From JANLQX01 sp043775075 (GTDB taxonomy: Bacteria > Actinomycetota > Acidimicrobiia > Acidimicrobiales > JANYDT01): a stretch of 19,591 nucleotides of DNA. Numbering within the stretch: the first letter of the stretch is position 1; each line of letters begins with the position of its first letter. The translations under genes and the position numbers were made by a program. This document shows, piece after piece, positions 7,727-14,763 of the stretch. The stretch spans positions 1 to 19,591 of the forward strand of contig JAYVSS010000222.1 in assembly GCA_043775075.1 (NCBI GenBank), in the 5' to 3' direction. The notes beneath the pieces were generated by a model. It was given only the letters and a program-made list of their open reading frames with translations, did no database searches and had not been told where the DNA came from.

Positions 7727-8749
7727 TCAGCCGAACACCGGGGCGTTCGTCGCCGTCGAAAGTTGCTCGGTCTGAATGGTTGCGAGCTTGCCCGACGCCT
7801 TCAGCACCGCGAGGGCTTCGTTCACGCAGGGAGTAAGCGCACTGGCCTTTTCGAACAGCATGCCGAACTGTTCGGCGCCGCCCTGGCTGGGGAACTGACC
7901 AACGAGGATCGATCCCTCGATTTCTACCGACGACACGTAGAACGCCGTCGGAAGGTCGAGCACGATGGCGTCGATCTGTTTGGCCGCGAGGGCCGCCTTG
8001 GCGTCGTTGTTCGTGGAGTAGACGAACGGCTCGGCGCGGGGCTTGACCACATCGGTAACGAACTGCAAGGACGTGGTTCCCTGCTGCACGCCAAACTTCA
8101 GCTTCGCCAAATCAGCAACCGTCTTGGCCGAAACGGCTGGCGAATCCTTCAGCGCCACGACCGCCTGGTTTACGTCGAAGTATCCATCGGAAAAATCGAC
8201 GGTGGCCTTGCGCTCATCAGTGATCGAGATCTGGTTGATGTCGAAATCGAAGTCTTTCTTACCCGGAGCAAACGACGAGTTGAACGGCACCTTGATCCAC
8301 TTCACTTCTTTACCGGTGAAGCCGAGCGTCTCGGCCACGGCCGCCGCCACCGCACCCTCGAAACCCTTGCCGTTCGACGGCGTATCGTCTGAGAACCACG
8401 GCGGGAATGCCGGCGAGTCCGTACCAATGGTCATGGTGCCGGGGGTCTTTAGAGCCAGCTTGTCCTTGGTACAGGCGGCGCTAATCGTTCGGACCGCAGT
8501 CGCCACCGCAGTCGTGTCCGGGGAAGCCGCTGCGGCGCTGTCGGCCGTCGTCGCCGCGGTCGTCTCAGCGGCCATCGCTGTCGTCGTCTCGGCGGCCGGC
8601 GCCGCAGTGGTCTCTGCCGAGGGAGCGGTGGTCTCCACTGCTACTGCGGTGGTGTCTTTCGAGTCGCTGCCGCATGCCGCCAAACCGATGAGGAGGGCAG
8701 GGGCGAGGAGGAACGCCGCACGACGTTGCCGAGTGAATGTCCGAATCAT
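7727..8749 (-). CDS. polar amino acid ABC transporter substrate-binding lipoprotein
   Basis: A 340-residue extracytoplasmic solute-binding protein. A lipoprotein signal peptide (RQRR, then AAFLLAPALLIG) ends in the lipobox LAAC with Cys26 as the lipidated residue. A Thr/Ala/Glu-rich linker (about 30-80), typical of actinobacterial surface lipoproteins, precedes a type-2 periplasmic-binding fold (GTMTIGTDSPAFPPWF, GFEGAVAAAVAETLGF, FDFDINQISITDERKATVDFS, FGVQQGTT, IVLDLPTAFY), the pattern of family 3 amino acid binding proteins. I chose the ATG at 8749 because it places the basic and hydrophobic regions correctly; the frame is open to 8806 but adds only an unlikely N-terminal tail. There is no Shine-Dalgarno; TACACT lies 8 nt upstream (8758-8763), suggesting an almost leaderless mRNA. 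It is the first gene of the importer operon. Confidence 0.94.
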   Translation of the reverse strand: MIRTFTRQRRAAFLLAPALLIGLAACGSDSKDTTAVAVETTAPSAETTAAPAAETTTAMAAETTAATTADSAAAASPDTTAVATAVRTISAACTKDKLALKTPGTMTIGTDSPAFPPWFSDDTPSNGKGFEGAVAAAVAETLGFTGKEVKWIKVPFNSSFAPGKKDFDFDINQISITDERKATVDFSDGYFDVNQAVVALKDSPAVSAKTVADLAKLKFGVQQGTTSLQFVTDVVKPRAEPFVYSTNNDAKAALAAKQIDAIVLDLPTAFYVSSVEIEGSILVGQFPSQGGAEQFGMLFEKASALTPCVNEALAVLKASGKLATIQTEQLSTATNAPVFG

Positions 8750-8764
8750 GAGCGCAAAGTGTAC

Positions 8765-8818
8765 GGACCCGGCGGGCCCTCGAAGAACCCGGCCAACAAC
8801 GGCCACCCAGGCGGGTCC
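8765..8818. other. nested inverted repeat upstream of the binding-protein gene
   Basis: GGACCCG (8765-8771) pairs perfectly with CGGGTCC (8812-8818), and a second GGCC/GGCC stem (8791-8794, 8801-8804) lies inside. It fills most of the 69-nt gap between the CAP-domain gene and the importer. It could end CAP transcription (no T-run) or be an operator over the importer promoter. Confidence 0.35.
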
Positions 8819-9541
8819 TCAGGTGAGGCGGGCCGCCCGGCGGGTCTTGGACGACGACTTCTTGCCGCCCGACCGAACAGTTACGGCCTTGACCGACGGC
8901 GTCACCGCAGCACTCGGCGGGGCGACGAGGGCCAACTCCGTGGGTACGGCAGGCGGCGTCGTCACCAAGGGAGCCTTGGTCGTGTCTGCGCGACGGAATT
9001 GCTGAGTGACGTAGATCCGCTCACCCCGGACCACCACGGTGATTGCCATAGAGGTGAACTCGGGATCGAGAATGTTCTTTCGGTGTCCCGGACTGGCCTC
9101 GAATGCGTCCTGAACCGACTCGGAATCGCCGCCCGTCCCGACATTTTCGCCGAGCTTGCGCCATGATGGCGTGACCTCGCGGGCGAGGTTCGGATTGTGG
9201 GAGATCTTGCCGGCGTCGGCCATGGCCAGCGTCCAGTTTTGGGCCACCGTACGAATCTCCGGATCGCTGGCCAGCGGCGCCAAACCTTCGGCGGTGCGGA
9301 GCTGGTTCACCCGGTTGACAAACGTCGTTTCCATGGGCGCCGGATCCCGGTCGCCGGCCTGGGCAGATGCGGTGTTCGGACCGGCGAACGTCGCCGCCAC
9401 CAGGGCGACGGCGGCTCCGCCGATCAGCATCCGAACTCGACGGGCACGTCGCCCGCGCCAGCCTCGAGTCAAGGCGCCAAACTCGGGGACCGAGGGCCGG
9501 GGCGGCACCGGAGGGGAAGCGAGGGTGGAGGCGCTAGTCAC
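8819..9541 (-). CDS. secreted CAP/SCP-domain protein
   Basis: 240 residues from a GTG at 9541. A long basic N-terminal region (RGRRARRVR) leads into a hydrophobic segment (about 38-58) and a likely cleavage site ASAQA near residue 62, so it is exported or membrane-anchored. Residues 68-185 form a CAP (SCP/PR-1) domain of the bacterial type: FVNRVNQLRTAEGLAPLASD, ISHNP with His115, GENVG with Glu132, SPGHRKNIL with His153. A Pro/Val-rich stretch and a very basic C terminus (KKSSSKTRR) follow and may contact wall polymers (inference). Function within the family varies and is unknown here. The start is odd: GGAGGTGA, a perfect anti-16S match, contains the GTG itself; other in-frame starts are GTG at codon 12, TTG at codon 24 and ATG at codon 38. 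Confidence 0.87.
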   Translation of the reverse strand: MTSASTLASPPVPPRPSVPEFGALTRGWRGRRARRVRMLIGGAAVALVAATFAGPNTASAQAGDRDPAPMETTFVNRVNQLRTAEGLAPLASDPEIRTVAQNWTLAMADAGKISHNPNLAREVTPSWRKLGENVGTGGDSESVQDAFEASPGHRKNILDPEFTSMAITVVVRGERIYVTQQFRRADTTKAPLVTTPPAVPTELALVAPPSAAVTPSVKAVTVRSGGKKSSSKTRRAARLT

Positions 9542-9554
9542 CTCCAGTTATTCG

Positions 9555-9569
9555 ACCACTTTTCGTGGT
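9555..9569. other. small inverted repeat upstream of the CAP gene
   Basis: ACCAC/GTGGT with a 5-nt loop lies in the 58-nt AT-rich gap between the carboxyltransferase stop and the CAP start. On the minus strand no T-run follows, so an operator or a leader hairpin is as likely as a terminator. Confidence 0.3.
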
Positions 9570-9599
9570 TTCTACAGCAAGATAGGTCAAAAATACTAC

Positions 9600-11012
9600 T
9601 TAGAGCGGCGAGTTCCCGTGCTTCTTGCCGGCGAGCATCTCCCGCTTTGTCTGGAGGAGATCGAGTGAGCGGGCCACCAGACGACGGGTATCGGACGGCT
9701 CAATCACCGCATCCACGTACCCCCGCTCTGCGGCGACGTAGGGATTCAGATAGTTCTCCGCGTACTCCAACTCCCGCGCCAAGCGATCGGCCTCGGATTC
9801 TCGACGGTACAAAATCTGCACCGCACCCTTGGCGCCCATGACGGCCAGCTCCGCCACCGGCCAAGCCAGGCACAAATCGTTGCCCATAGTTTTGCAATCC
9901 ATCACGATAAACGCCCCGCCGTAGGCCTTACGCAGCACCACGCACACCCGAGGTACCGTGGCCTCGGCATAGGCGTAGGCCATCTGCGCGCCGTGGCGGA
10001 TCATTCCCCGCCACTCGAGGTCCTTGCCAGGAAAGTACCCCGGCGTGTCGACCAACGTAAGAATCGGGAGATTGAACGAATCGCACAGGGCGACAAACCA
10101 TGCCCCCTTCTGCGCCGCCGGGATATCGAGGGTACCGGCCAGGGAGAGTGGTTGGTTGGCCACGATGCCGATGGCCTGGCCGCCTACCGTGGCGAACGCC
10201 GTGACCAGATTCGGCGCCCACCGAGCACGGACTTCGAAGACGGAATCTTCGTCACAAATCGCTCGGGCCACGGCACGTACGTCGTAGCTCCCAGTCGACG
10301 ACGCCGGAATGATCGTGTTGAGCTCCGGTACGTCTCGTTCCACCGGATCGTCCGACGTAGTCGCTGCGGTGGTGGCGTCCGAATGGTCCGGGAGGTACGA
10401 GAGGAGGTTCGCGACCACATCAAGGGCGGCGGGAACGTCATCGACCACGGCCGACGGAAGTCCCGATTGGCGGGCGTGGGTGGCGGCTCCGCCCAACGTG
10501 TCGTTGTCGATCACGATACCGGTGAAGTCCGAAACCATCGATGGACCGCTCACAAAGGCATAGGACGTGCTCGTCATCACTACCAGGTCGGCCAGACCAA
10601 GGAGCAACGCCGCCCCTGACACGGCGGCACCGTCGACGACCAAAACAATCGGCACGATGCCCGAGCAGTCCGCCATGGCCCGGGCCGCCCTCCCCCAACC
10701 ATGCAGGGCCGGGAGCCCGGCGTGAACGTCCACGCCGGTCGAATGCAGGACGCCGATGAGCGGCCGACGCAAGGTCAGCGCCAGTGCGGCGGCTTCGGCC
10801 AGCACTTCCCCGTCGGCGGCATCGATCGCTCCACCACGCGGTGAGGGCTCAATGACAAAACCGACGACCTCACGTTGGTCTAGGCGGCCGTCAAGAGTGG
10901 TGAGACCGGCTCGAACGATTCCTTGGTGACCGGCTCGCACTCGGGACCTGAACGCCAATGCCCCACCTGACCCGAGAACGTTTTCAGCGAGATCGGTGAG
11001 GTCGCTCAGCAC
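9600..11012 (-). CDS. acyl-CoA carboxylase beta subunit (carboxyltransferase, AccD/PccB family)
   Basis: 470 residues from GTG at 11012. It is a biotin-dependent carboxyltransferase: it moves CO2 from carboxybiotin to an acyl-CoA such as acetyl-CoA or propionyl-CoA, feeding fatty acid synthesis or methylmalonyl-CoA. Both crotonase-like halves are visible: the first with SGAALLLGLADLVVMTSTSYAF and LGGAATHARQSG, the second with VGGQAIGIVANQPLSLAG, LPILTLVDTPGYFPG, VVLRKAYGGAFIVM and AWPVAELAVMGAKGAVQILY. The end KKHGNSPL is the usual C terminus of this family. It is shorter than PccB proteins of about 530 residues and nearer to the AccD6 type. The frame is open to a GTG at 11054, but 11012 has TACGGT 7 nt upstream. 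The alpha (biotin carboxylase) subunit is not in the window. Confidence 0.95.
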   Translation of the reverse strand: MLSDLTDLAENVLGSGGALAFRSRVRAGHQGIVRAGLTTLDGRLDQREVVGFVIEPSPRGGAIDAADGEVLAEAAALALTLRRPLIGVLHSTGVDVHAGLPALHGWGRAARAMADCSGIVPIVLVVDGAAVSGAALLLGLADLVVMTSTSYAFVSGPSMVSDFTGIVIDNDTLGGAATHARQSGLPSAVVDDVPAALDVVANLLSYLPDHSDATTAATTSDDPVERDVPELNTIIPASSTGSYDVRAVARAICDEDSVFEVRARWAPNLVTAFATVGGQAIGIVANQPLSLAGTLDIPAAQKGAWFVALCDSFNLPILTLVDTPGYFPGKDLEWRGMIRHGAQMAYAYAEATVPRVCVVLRKAYGGAFIVMDCKTMGNDLCLAWPVAELAVMGAKGAVQILYRRESEADRLARELEYAENYLNPYVAAERGYVDAVIEPSDTRRLVARSLDLLQTKREMLAGKKHGNSPL

Positions 11013-11019
11013 GGCCCCA

Positions 11020-11025
11020 ACCGTA
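11020..11025 (-). promoter_or_regulatory. putative leaderless -10 element of the carboxyltransferase gene
   Basis: TACGGT on the minus strand lies 7 nt before the GTG at 11012. It is the reason for preferring that start over the GTG at 11054. No recognisable -35 is present. Confidence 0.35.
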
Positions 11026-11133
11026 GGGCCTGCAACCGGCCCCCGCAGCGGCACTGGAGGACTCGACGTGCCGGTCAGACTAGCCCCGCAACCGGAGCGC
11101 TCAGCCGGCGCCTGATCCGCCCCAACGCCGCAT

Positions 11134-11159
11134 CAAAACAGGCCCTGAGACCAAGGGCC
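11134..11159 (-). terminator. intrinsic terminator of the acyl-ACP desaturase gene
   Basis: On the minus strand, 12 nt after the desaturase TAG, a 6-bp perfect stem GGCCCT/AGGGCC with a 7-nt loop is followed by TGTTTTG. It separates the desaturase transcript from the carboxyltransferase gene. The rest of the 11055-11171 gap shows nothing else clear. Confidence 0.65.
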
Positions 11160-11171
11160 GGGCCGTCGACG

Positions 11172-12176
11172 CTAGGCGAGGGCGAGTTCCTGCTCCCGAT
11201 CGAGACCCTCAGCCTCGGCTCGTTCGGCTCGACGCTCGGCCCGCTGGTTCATCCGTTCCGACGCCCGCTCAAACCGTCCGAGCAACTTCACGGTGCGCTC
11301 ACGCGATTGCTCGGCCTCAGCCGACAAACCCTCGATCGACTCCAAACCCCAATGTCGAAGAATCACCGGCGCCAGAATCTGGGAGTAATGAATCGGCAGG
11401 TTGTAAATGCCAGCGGCGGCAATGGCCCGCGAATGGGCGTCGAATCCGACGATTCCCGTTCCCGGCATTTCGAAATCCGTAACCTGACGCTCGATCGCAC
11501 AGACCACCGACGACGGATCGACCTCGATGGCCGCCGACGTGATGTCCCGGTAGAAGAGGTAGTGAAAGTTCTCGTCAGCAGCAACTCGCGCCATCACGTC
11601 GTAGCCCGCCTTGGCGGCCGGGTGGCTGGACTTCTCCATTTCCAGCTGGAGCAGCTTGCCGGTGTTGCGATGCGAAATTCGGGTCGCCAGTTCCTGCAAC
11701 GCCACGTAGACGAAGCCGTCGCACGCGGTCTCCGGTTGGGGGACCTCGCCGCCGCTCATTTGCCCCATACGGGCGTCTTCCAGCGCCCACGGATCAATGG
11801 CCCGGGTGACCAGCAGGAAGTCACGAATAGCGATGGAGTGCCGGGCTTCCTCGGCCGTCCAGCGGTGCGACCACGTGCCCCAGATCTCGTGGCGACCGAA
11901 CATCCGGTTGATCGTCTCGAAGTAGTAGGGCAGGTTGTCCTCGGTGAGCAGATTCACAAAAAGGGCGCTGCGCACGGCGCTGGGGAGAGCAACGTCGTCG
12001 GGCGACCACGCCTCGCCCGCTACGAAATCTCGACCCATCGACCACGGGATAATTTCGTGGGAGTACCACGGCTTCGAGGTGGCGATGTGGCGTTCGAGCA
12101 GTTCCTCGGCTTTGCCCGCCAACTGGGCGAGCAGGGCGGCATCTTCGGGGCGAACGTCGGTCTTCAGGGAGGCCAT
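11172..12176 (-). CDS. acyl-ACP desaturase (soluble diiron fatty acid desaturase, DesA-like)
   Basis: 334 residues. It belongs to the soluble stearoyl-ACP desaturase family found in plants and Actinobacteria, which introduces a cis double bond into acyl chains on ACP using a diiron centre, O2 and electrons from a ferredoxin. The iron ligands are in place: Glu79 (LLTEDN), Glu110 and His113 in EEARH, Glu162 (LQELATR), and Glu202 and His205 in DENFH. A charged Arg/Glu-rich tail ends the protein. The ATG at 12176 lies 4 nt from a perfect 28-bp palindrome, and TAGGCT inside that palindrome is 6 nt before the ATG, so the mRNA may be leaderless with its promoter covered by the operator. It is followed by its own terminator and divergent from the HAD/PlsC gene. 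Confidence 0.95.
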   Translation of the reverse strand: MASLKTDVRPEDAALLAQLAGKAEELLERHIATSKPWYSHEIIPWSMGRDFVAGEAWSPDDVALPSAVRSALFVNLLTEDNLPYYFETINRMFGRHEIWGTWSHRWTAEEARHSIAIRDFLLVTRAIDPWALEDARMGQMSGGEVPQPETACDGFVYVALQELATRISHRNTGKLLQLEMEKSSHPAAKAGYDVMARVAADENFHYLFYRDITSAAIEVDPSSVVCAIERQVTDFEMPGTGIVGFDAHSRAIAAAGIYNLPIHYSQILAPVILRHWGLESIEGLSAEAEQSRERTVKLLGRFERASERMNQRAERRAERAEAEGLDREQELALA

Positions 12177-12180
12177 AATC

Positions 12181-12208
12181 CCAGCCTACCTACTAGTAGG
12201 TAGGCTGG
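12181..12208. promoter_or_regulatory. perfect 28-bp palindrome, likely operator of the desaturase gene
   Basis: Two 12-bp arms (CCAGCCTACCTA and its exact complement) flank CTAG, with no mismatch. It ends 4 nt from the desaturase start and overlaps the putative -10 TAGGCT (12183-12188, minus strand). A dyad of this length at this place is what a TetR-like repressor would bind (inference). If transcribed, it would instead form a 12-bp hairpin beside the start codon. Confidence 0.75.
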
Positions 12209-12253
12209 CGCGCACCATCGGTCCCGGGCCCGGCTGGGCCCCAATTTCCCGTC

Positions 12254-12342
12254 GGTTTGGCCGAGGTTTGGCCCTGGTTTTGGCTCGTTCCCGGCCCGGC
12301 TCCGGCCCGGCTCCGGCCCGACTCCGGCCGACTCCGGCCCGG
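12254..12342. repeat. GC-rich degenerate direct repeats in the divergent promoter region
   Basis: GGTTTGGCC-like units (12254-12285) are followed by four 10-11-bp units of GGCCCGGCTCC type and a partial fifth (12293-12342). They occupy most of the region between the palindrome and the HAD/PlsC start. No coding sense or known binding motif is evident; slippage-derived spacer DNA is the simplest view. Confidence 0.8.
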
Positions 12343-12377
12343 TGGCGGTACCCCCGCTGGCCCGTCAGACTGGAACC

Positions 12378-14189
12378 ATGGCATCTCGCACCGCAGCATT
12401 CTTTGACCTCGATAGGACATTGCTCGCCGGGGGAAGCGGTCCGGCCTTCGCTCGGGCCTTCGCCGAGCTTGGCGTAGCCACACCTCACCTTCCCGGCCAG
12501 GACTTGTTGTTCAGGTTTTTCGATCTCGTCGGCGAGTCCTACTTCGTGATGCAATTGGCCAAGCGAGCGGCTTCGCGCACCAAAGGAGTGCGTCGAGACG
12601 ATGTCGCCCGGGCCGCTGAATCAGCCGCCGATGTCCTCATTCCCCGGATTCAGCCCTACGCCCCGGCGCTCTTGCGGTCCCATAGGGAGCAGGGCGATCT
12701 GCTTGTTCTCGCCACCACGTCGCCCTACGACCTGGTGGCTCCATTCGCCCGCCGACTCGGGTTCGATGCAGTCGTCGCTACTCGATACGCCGAAATCGAA
12801 GGCTTCTATACCGGCGAGCTCGACGAGGGCGGTTTCGTATGGGGCCCCGGCAAGCTGGCGGCGGTCAAGGTGTGGTCGGCGGCCAACGATGTGGATGTCG
12901 CCGCCTCGGCCGCCTATTCCGATTCGGTGTTCGACGCTCCCCTGCTCAGCGCTGTCGGACGGCCCACCGCGATCAACCCGGATTACCGCCTTCGGGCCTT
13001 GGCTGCGGTACGTCGATGGCCGGTGCGCTCGCTCGACACTCCGGCGGGCGTTCCGTCGGTCAACGGGATTGAGCCGTTTGACTTCGTACGTACGCTTACC
13101 AGGCCGGAGTTCTTTCCCGGCATTCGCTTTACGTTCTCCGGGACCGACAACATTCCGCGGACCGGGCCGGCGATTATCGCCGTCAATCACCGCAGCTACT
13201 TCGATCCGTTGGTCGTCGCTTTCGCTATCGCCAAGGCCGGGCGTAACGGTCGGTTCATGGGCAAGAAGGAAGTGTTCGACGCTCCCGTCGTCGGCCAGAT
13301 CGCCACCATGATGGGCGGTATTCGCGTCGATCGGGGGACCGGGTCTGACGCTCCGGTGATCGCCGCGTCGGAGCGCTTGGCCGCCGGCGAGGTGGTGGTG
13401 ATCCTGCCCCAGGGAACGATTCCTCGCGGTGAGGCGTTCTTCGACCCGATCCTCAGTGGAAAGACCGGAGTGGCCCGGCTGGCGGCGCTGCATCCCGACG
13501 TGCCAGTCATCCCGATGGGGCTTTGGGGCACCGAAAACGTGTGGCCCCGTTCGGCCAAAGTCCCGAACCTGTGGCAGATCACCGATCCCCTTGCCGTGAC
13601 CGTTCGGGTTGGGTCTCCGGTTGTCGGCCTAGCTCTGACGGCGGCTTCTGTGCGCGGCGATACCGAGGCAATCATGGGGGCGATCATGGACGTCCTTCCC
13701 CCCGAGTCCCGCGTCGCCCGCGTTGTTTCGGAGGCAGATCTGGCGAAGACAACACCCGACGGCCGCCCTCCGTTGAAGTCCAAGGCCGCACCGGCGGCGG
13801 GGACCAAGGTTCGCTCGGATGAGGTGGTCAGCGAAGCCGCCGTGGTGGTGCCGGTGGTTGCCACTTCGCCCATTGCGTCCGCCGAGCGTCCCCCCAAGAC
13901 TGGTGCTCGCACGAGCTATGCCGCCGCCGGGCTGACTGCGGGGGGCAAGAGAGTAGTGAAGCCAAAGATCGTTGCGAAGGGAAAAATCGTTTCCACGGAA
14001 AAGGCGGGCAAGACGACCAAGGCCCCCAAAGCGGTCAAGATCCCGAGGGCGGCTGCTTCGTCGAAGAAGTCAGCGGGTTCCGGTGCGAAAGCGTCAAAGG
14101 TCACTATGCGCGCAGATGTTGCCGCTGGATCTCCAGCGAAACGCACCCCTCCGACTCGACGCCTCACCGGTACCCTCGCCGAGCGGTAG
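12378..14189 (+). CDS. HAD-IB phosphatase / PlsC acyltransferase fusion protein
   Basis: 603 residues. The N-terminal HAD-IB domain has FFDLDRTLL (Asp10, Asp12), the TTS motif near residue 116, a lysine in GPGKLAAVK and YSDSVFDAPLL (Asp182, Asp186). The second domain (about 245-430) is a PlsC 1-acylglycerol-3-phosphate acyltransferase, with NHRSYFDP giving the HX4D pair His271 and Asp276, then GGIRVDRG, PQGTIPRG (344-351) and VIPMGLWGTE. PQGT replaces the usual PEGT; I recall this as normal in actinobacterial HAD-PlsC fusions. The protein should act in phosphatidate synthesis at the membrane. From about 455 to the end it has an Ala/Lys/Pro/Val-rich basic tail of some 150 residues, resembling histone H1-like tails and not part of either enzyme. 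The ATG at 12378 begins the HAD fold; CAGACT lies 6 nt before it and no Shine-Dalgarno is seen. It is divergent from the desaturase. Confidence 0.94.
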   Translation: MASRTAAFFDLDRTLLAGGSGPAFARAFAELGVATPHLPGQDLLFRFFDLVGESYFVMQLAKRAASRTKGVRRDDVARAAESAADVLIPRIQPYAPALLRSHREQGDLLVLATTSPYDLVAPFARRLGFDAVVATRYAEIEGFYTGELDEGGFVWGPGKLAAVKVWSAANDVDVAASAAYSDSVFDAPLLSAVGRPTAINPDYRLRALAAVRRWPVRSLDTPAGVPSVNGIEPFDFVRTLTRPEFFPGIRFTFSGTDNIPRTGPAIIAVNHRSYFDPLVVAFAIAKAGRNGRFMGKKEVFDAPVVGQIATMMGGIRVDRGTGSDAPVIAASERLAAGEVVVILPQGTIPRGEAFFDPILSGKTGVARLAALHPDVPVIPMGLWGTENVWPRSAKVPNLWQITDPLAVTVRVGSPVVGLALTAASVRGDTEAIMGAIMDVLPPESRVARVVSEADLAKTTPDGRPPLKSKAAPAAGTKVRSDEVVSEAAVVVPVVATSPIASAERPPKTGARTSYAAAGLTAGGKRVVKPKIVAKGKIVSTEKAGKTTKAPKAVKIPRAAASSKKSAGSGAKASKVTMRADVAAGSPAKRTPPTRRLTGTLAER

Positions 14190-14211
14190 CCCAAGCCCGA
14201 CAGTGAGTTGG

Positions 14212-14754
14212 CTAGGCGAAGATGTCGGCGACGGAAAGGTCCATCGGCGGACAACTGAGTTTCAAGATCTCGCCGATTCCAACAAGCGCGATCGTCCAGG
14301 TGGAGCCGGCGTCCGTTCGTCCGTAGTGCTCCACCTGCTCCTGCTCGGGGTTGATCAACAGGTAGTGACGCAATGACGCCAGCCCCAGGTAGTCAGTGCG
14401 CTTACGACCGTGATCAATCCACGCAGTTGACGGCGAAAGCACTTCAGCAATGAGGCCTGGGGCCGCCTCGGCGTAGGGATCGTCGTTATCGTCACAAGCC
14501 ACCATCACGTCGGGATACACGTGCATCGATTCGCTCAACCGAAGACGCACGCCCTCAATCGATGTCCGGCAACCGTGACGGTCAGCGTGCGGTCGAAGGG
14601 CGAGAAGCAAGCTCCCGGCGATTCGATTGTGTCGTTTCGACGCACCGGTCATCGCCACGATTACCCCGTCGAAGAACTCGTGCCGTTCCTCGCTCCCCAG
14701 CTCGAACGAGAGGTAGTCCGCTTCGGTCATCGAGTCGTGGGCGGCGTTCGACAT
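14212..14754 (-). CDS. Uma2 family (DUF820) restriction-endonuclease-fold protein
   Basis: 180 residues from ATG at 14754 (a TTG at 14760 is the only earlier choice). It has the typical Uma2 order: MTEADYLSFELGSEERHEFFDG, VVAMTGASKRHNRIAG-like sequence, GCRTSIEGVRLRL, VYPDVMVAC, LIAEVLSPST, then DHGRKRTDYLGLASLRHYLLI. The PD-(D/E)XK-like core residues (Asp in YPDV, Glu in AEVLS, Lys in GRKRTDY) are kept. These proteins are common in cyanobacteria and some Actinobacteria, often in many copies; their biological role is unsettled. It lies 9 nt downstream of the APH kinase gene. TAACGT, 6 nt before the ATG, overlaps the kinase stop codon, so it may have its own leaderless promoter. It converges on the HAD/PlsC gene with a 22-nt gap and no terminator seen. 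Confidence 0.88.
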   Translation of the reverse strand: MSNAAHDSMTEADYLSFELGSEERHEFFDGVIVAMTGASKRHNRIAGSLLLALRPHADRHGCRTSIEGVRLRLSESMHVYPDVMVACDDNDDPYAEAAPGLIAEVLSPSTAWIDHGRKRTDYLGLASLRHYLLINPEQEQVEHYGRTDAGSTWTIALVGIGEILKLSCPPMDLSVADIFA

Positions 14755-14763
14755 GCACAAACG

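Noticed and set aside
7517..9005. Long plus-strand open frames opposite the ABC importer genes
   Set aside because: They are antisense to clear transporter genes, are Arg/Val-rich and lack family motifs; typical shadows in high-GC DNA.
12254..12342. Origin of replication or iteron array in the GC-rich repeats
   Set aside because: The repeats are GC-rich and degenerate with no AT-rich melting region, no DnaA boxes and no replication gene nearby.
12621..13493. Minus-strand open frame of about 290 codons inside the HAD/PlsC gene
   Set aside because: It is antisense to conserved catalytic motifs and has no recognisable domain.
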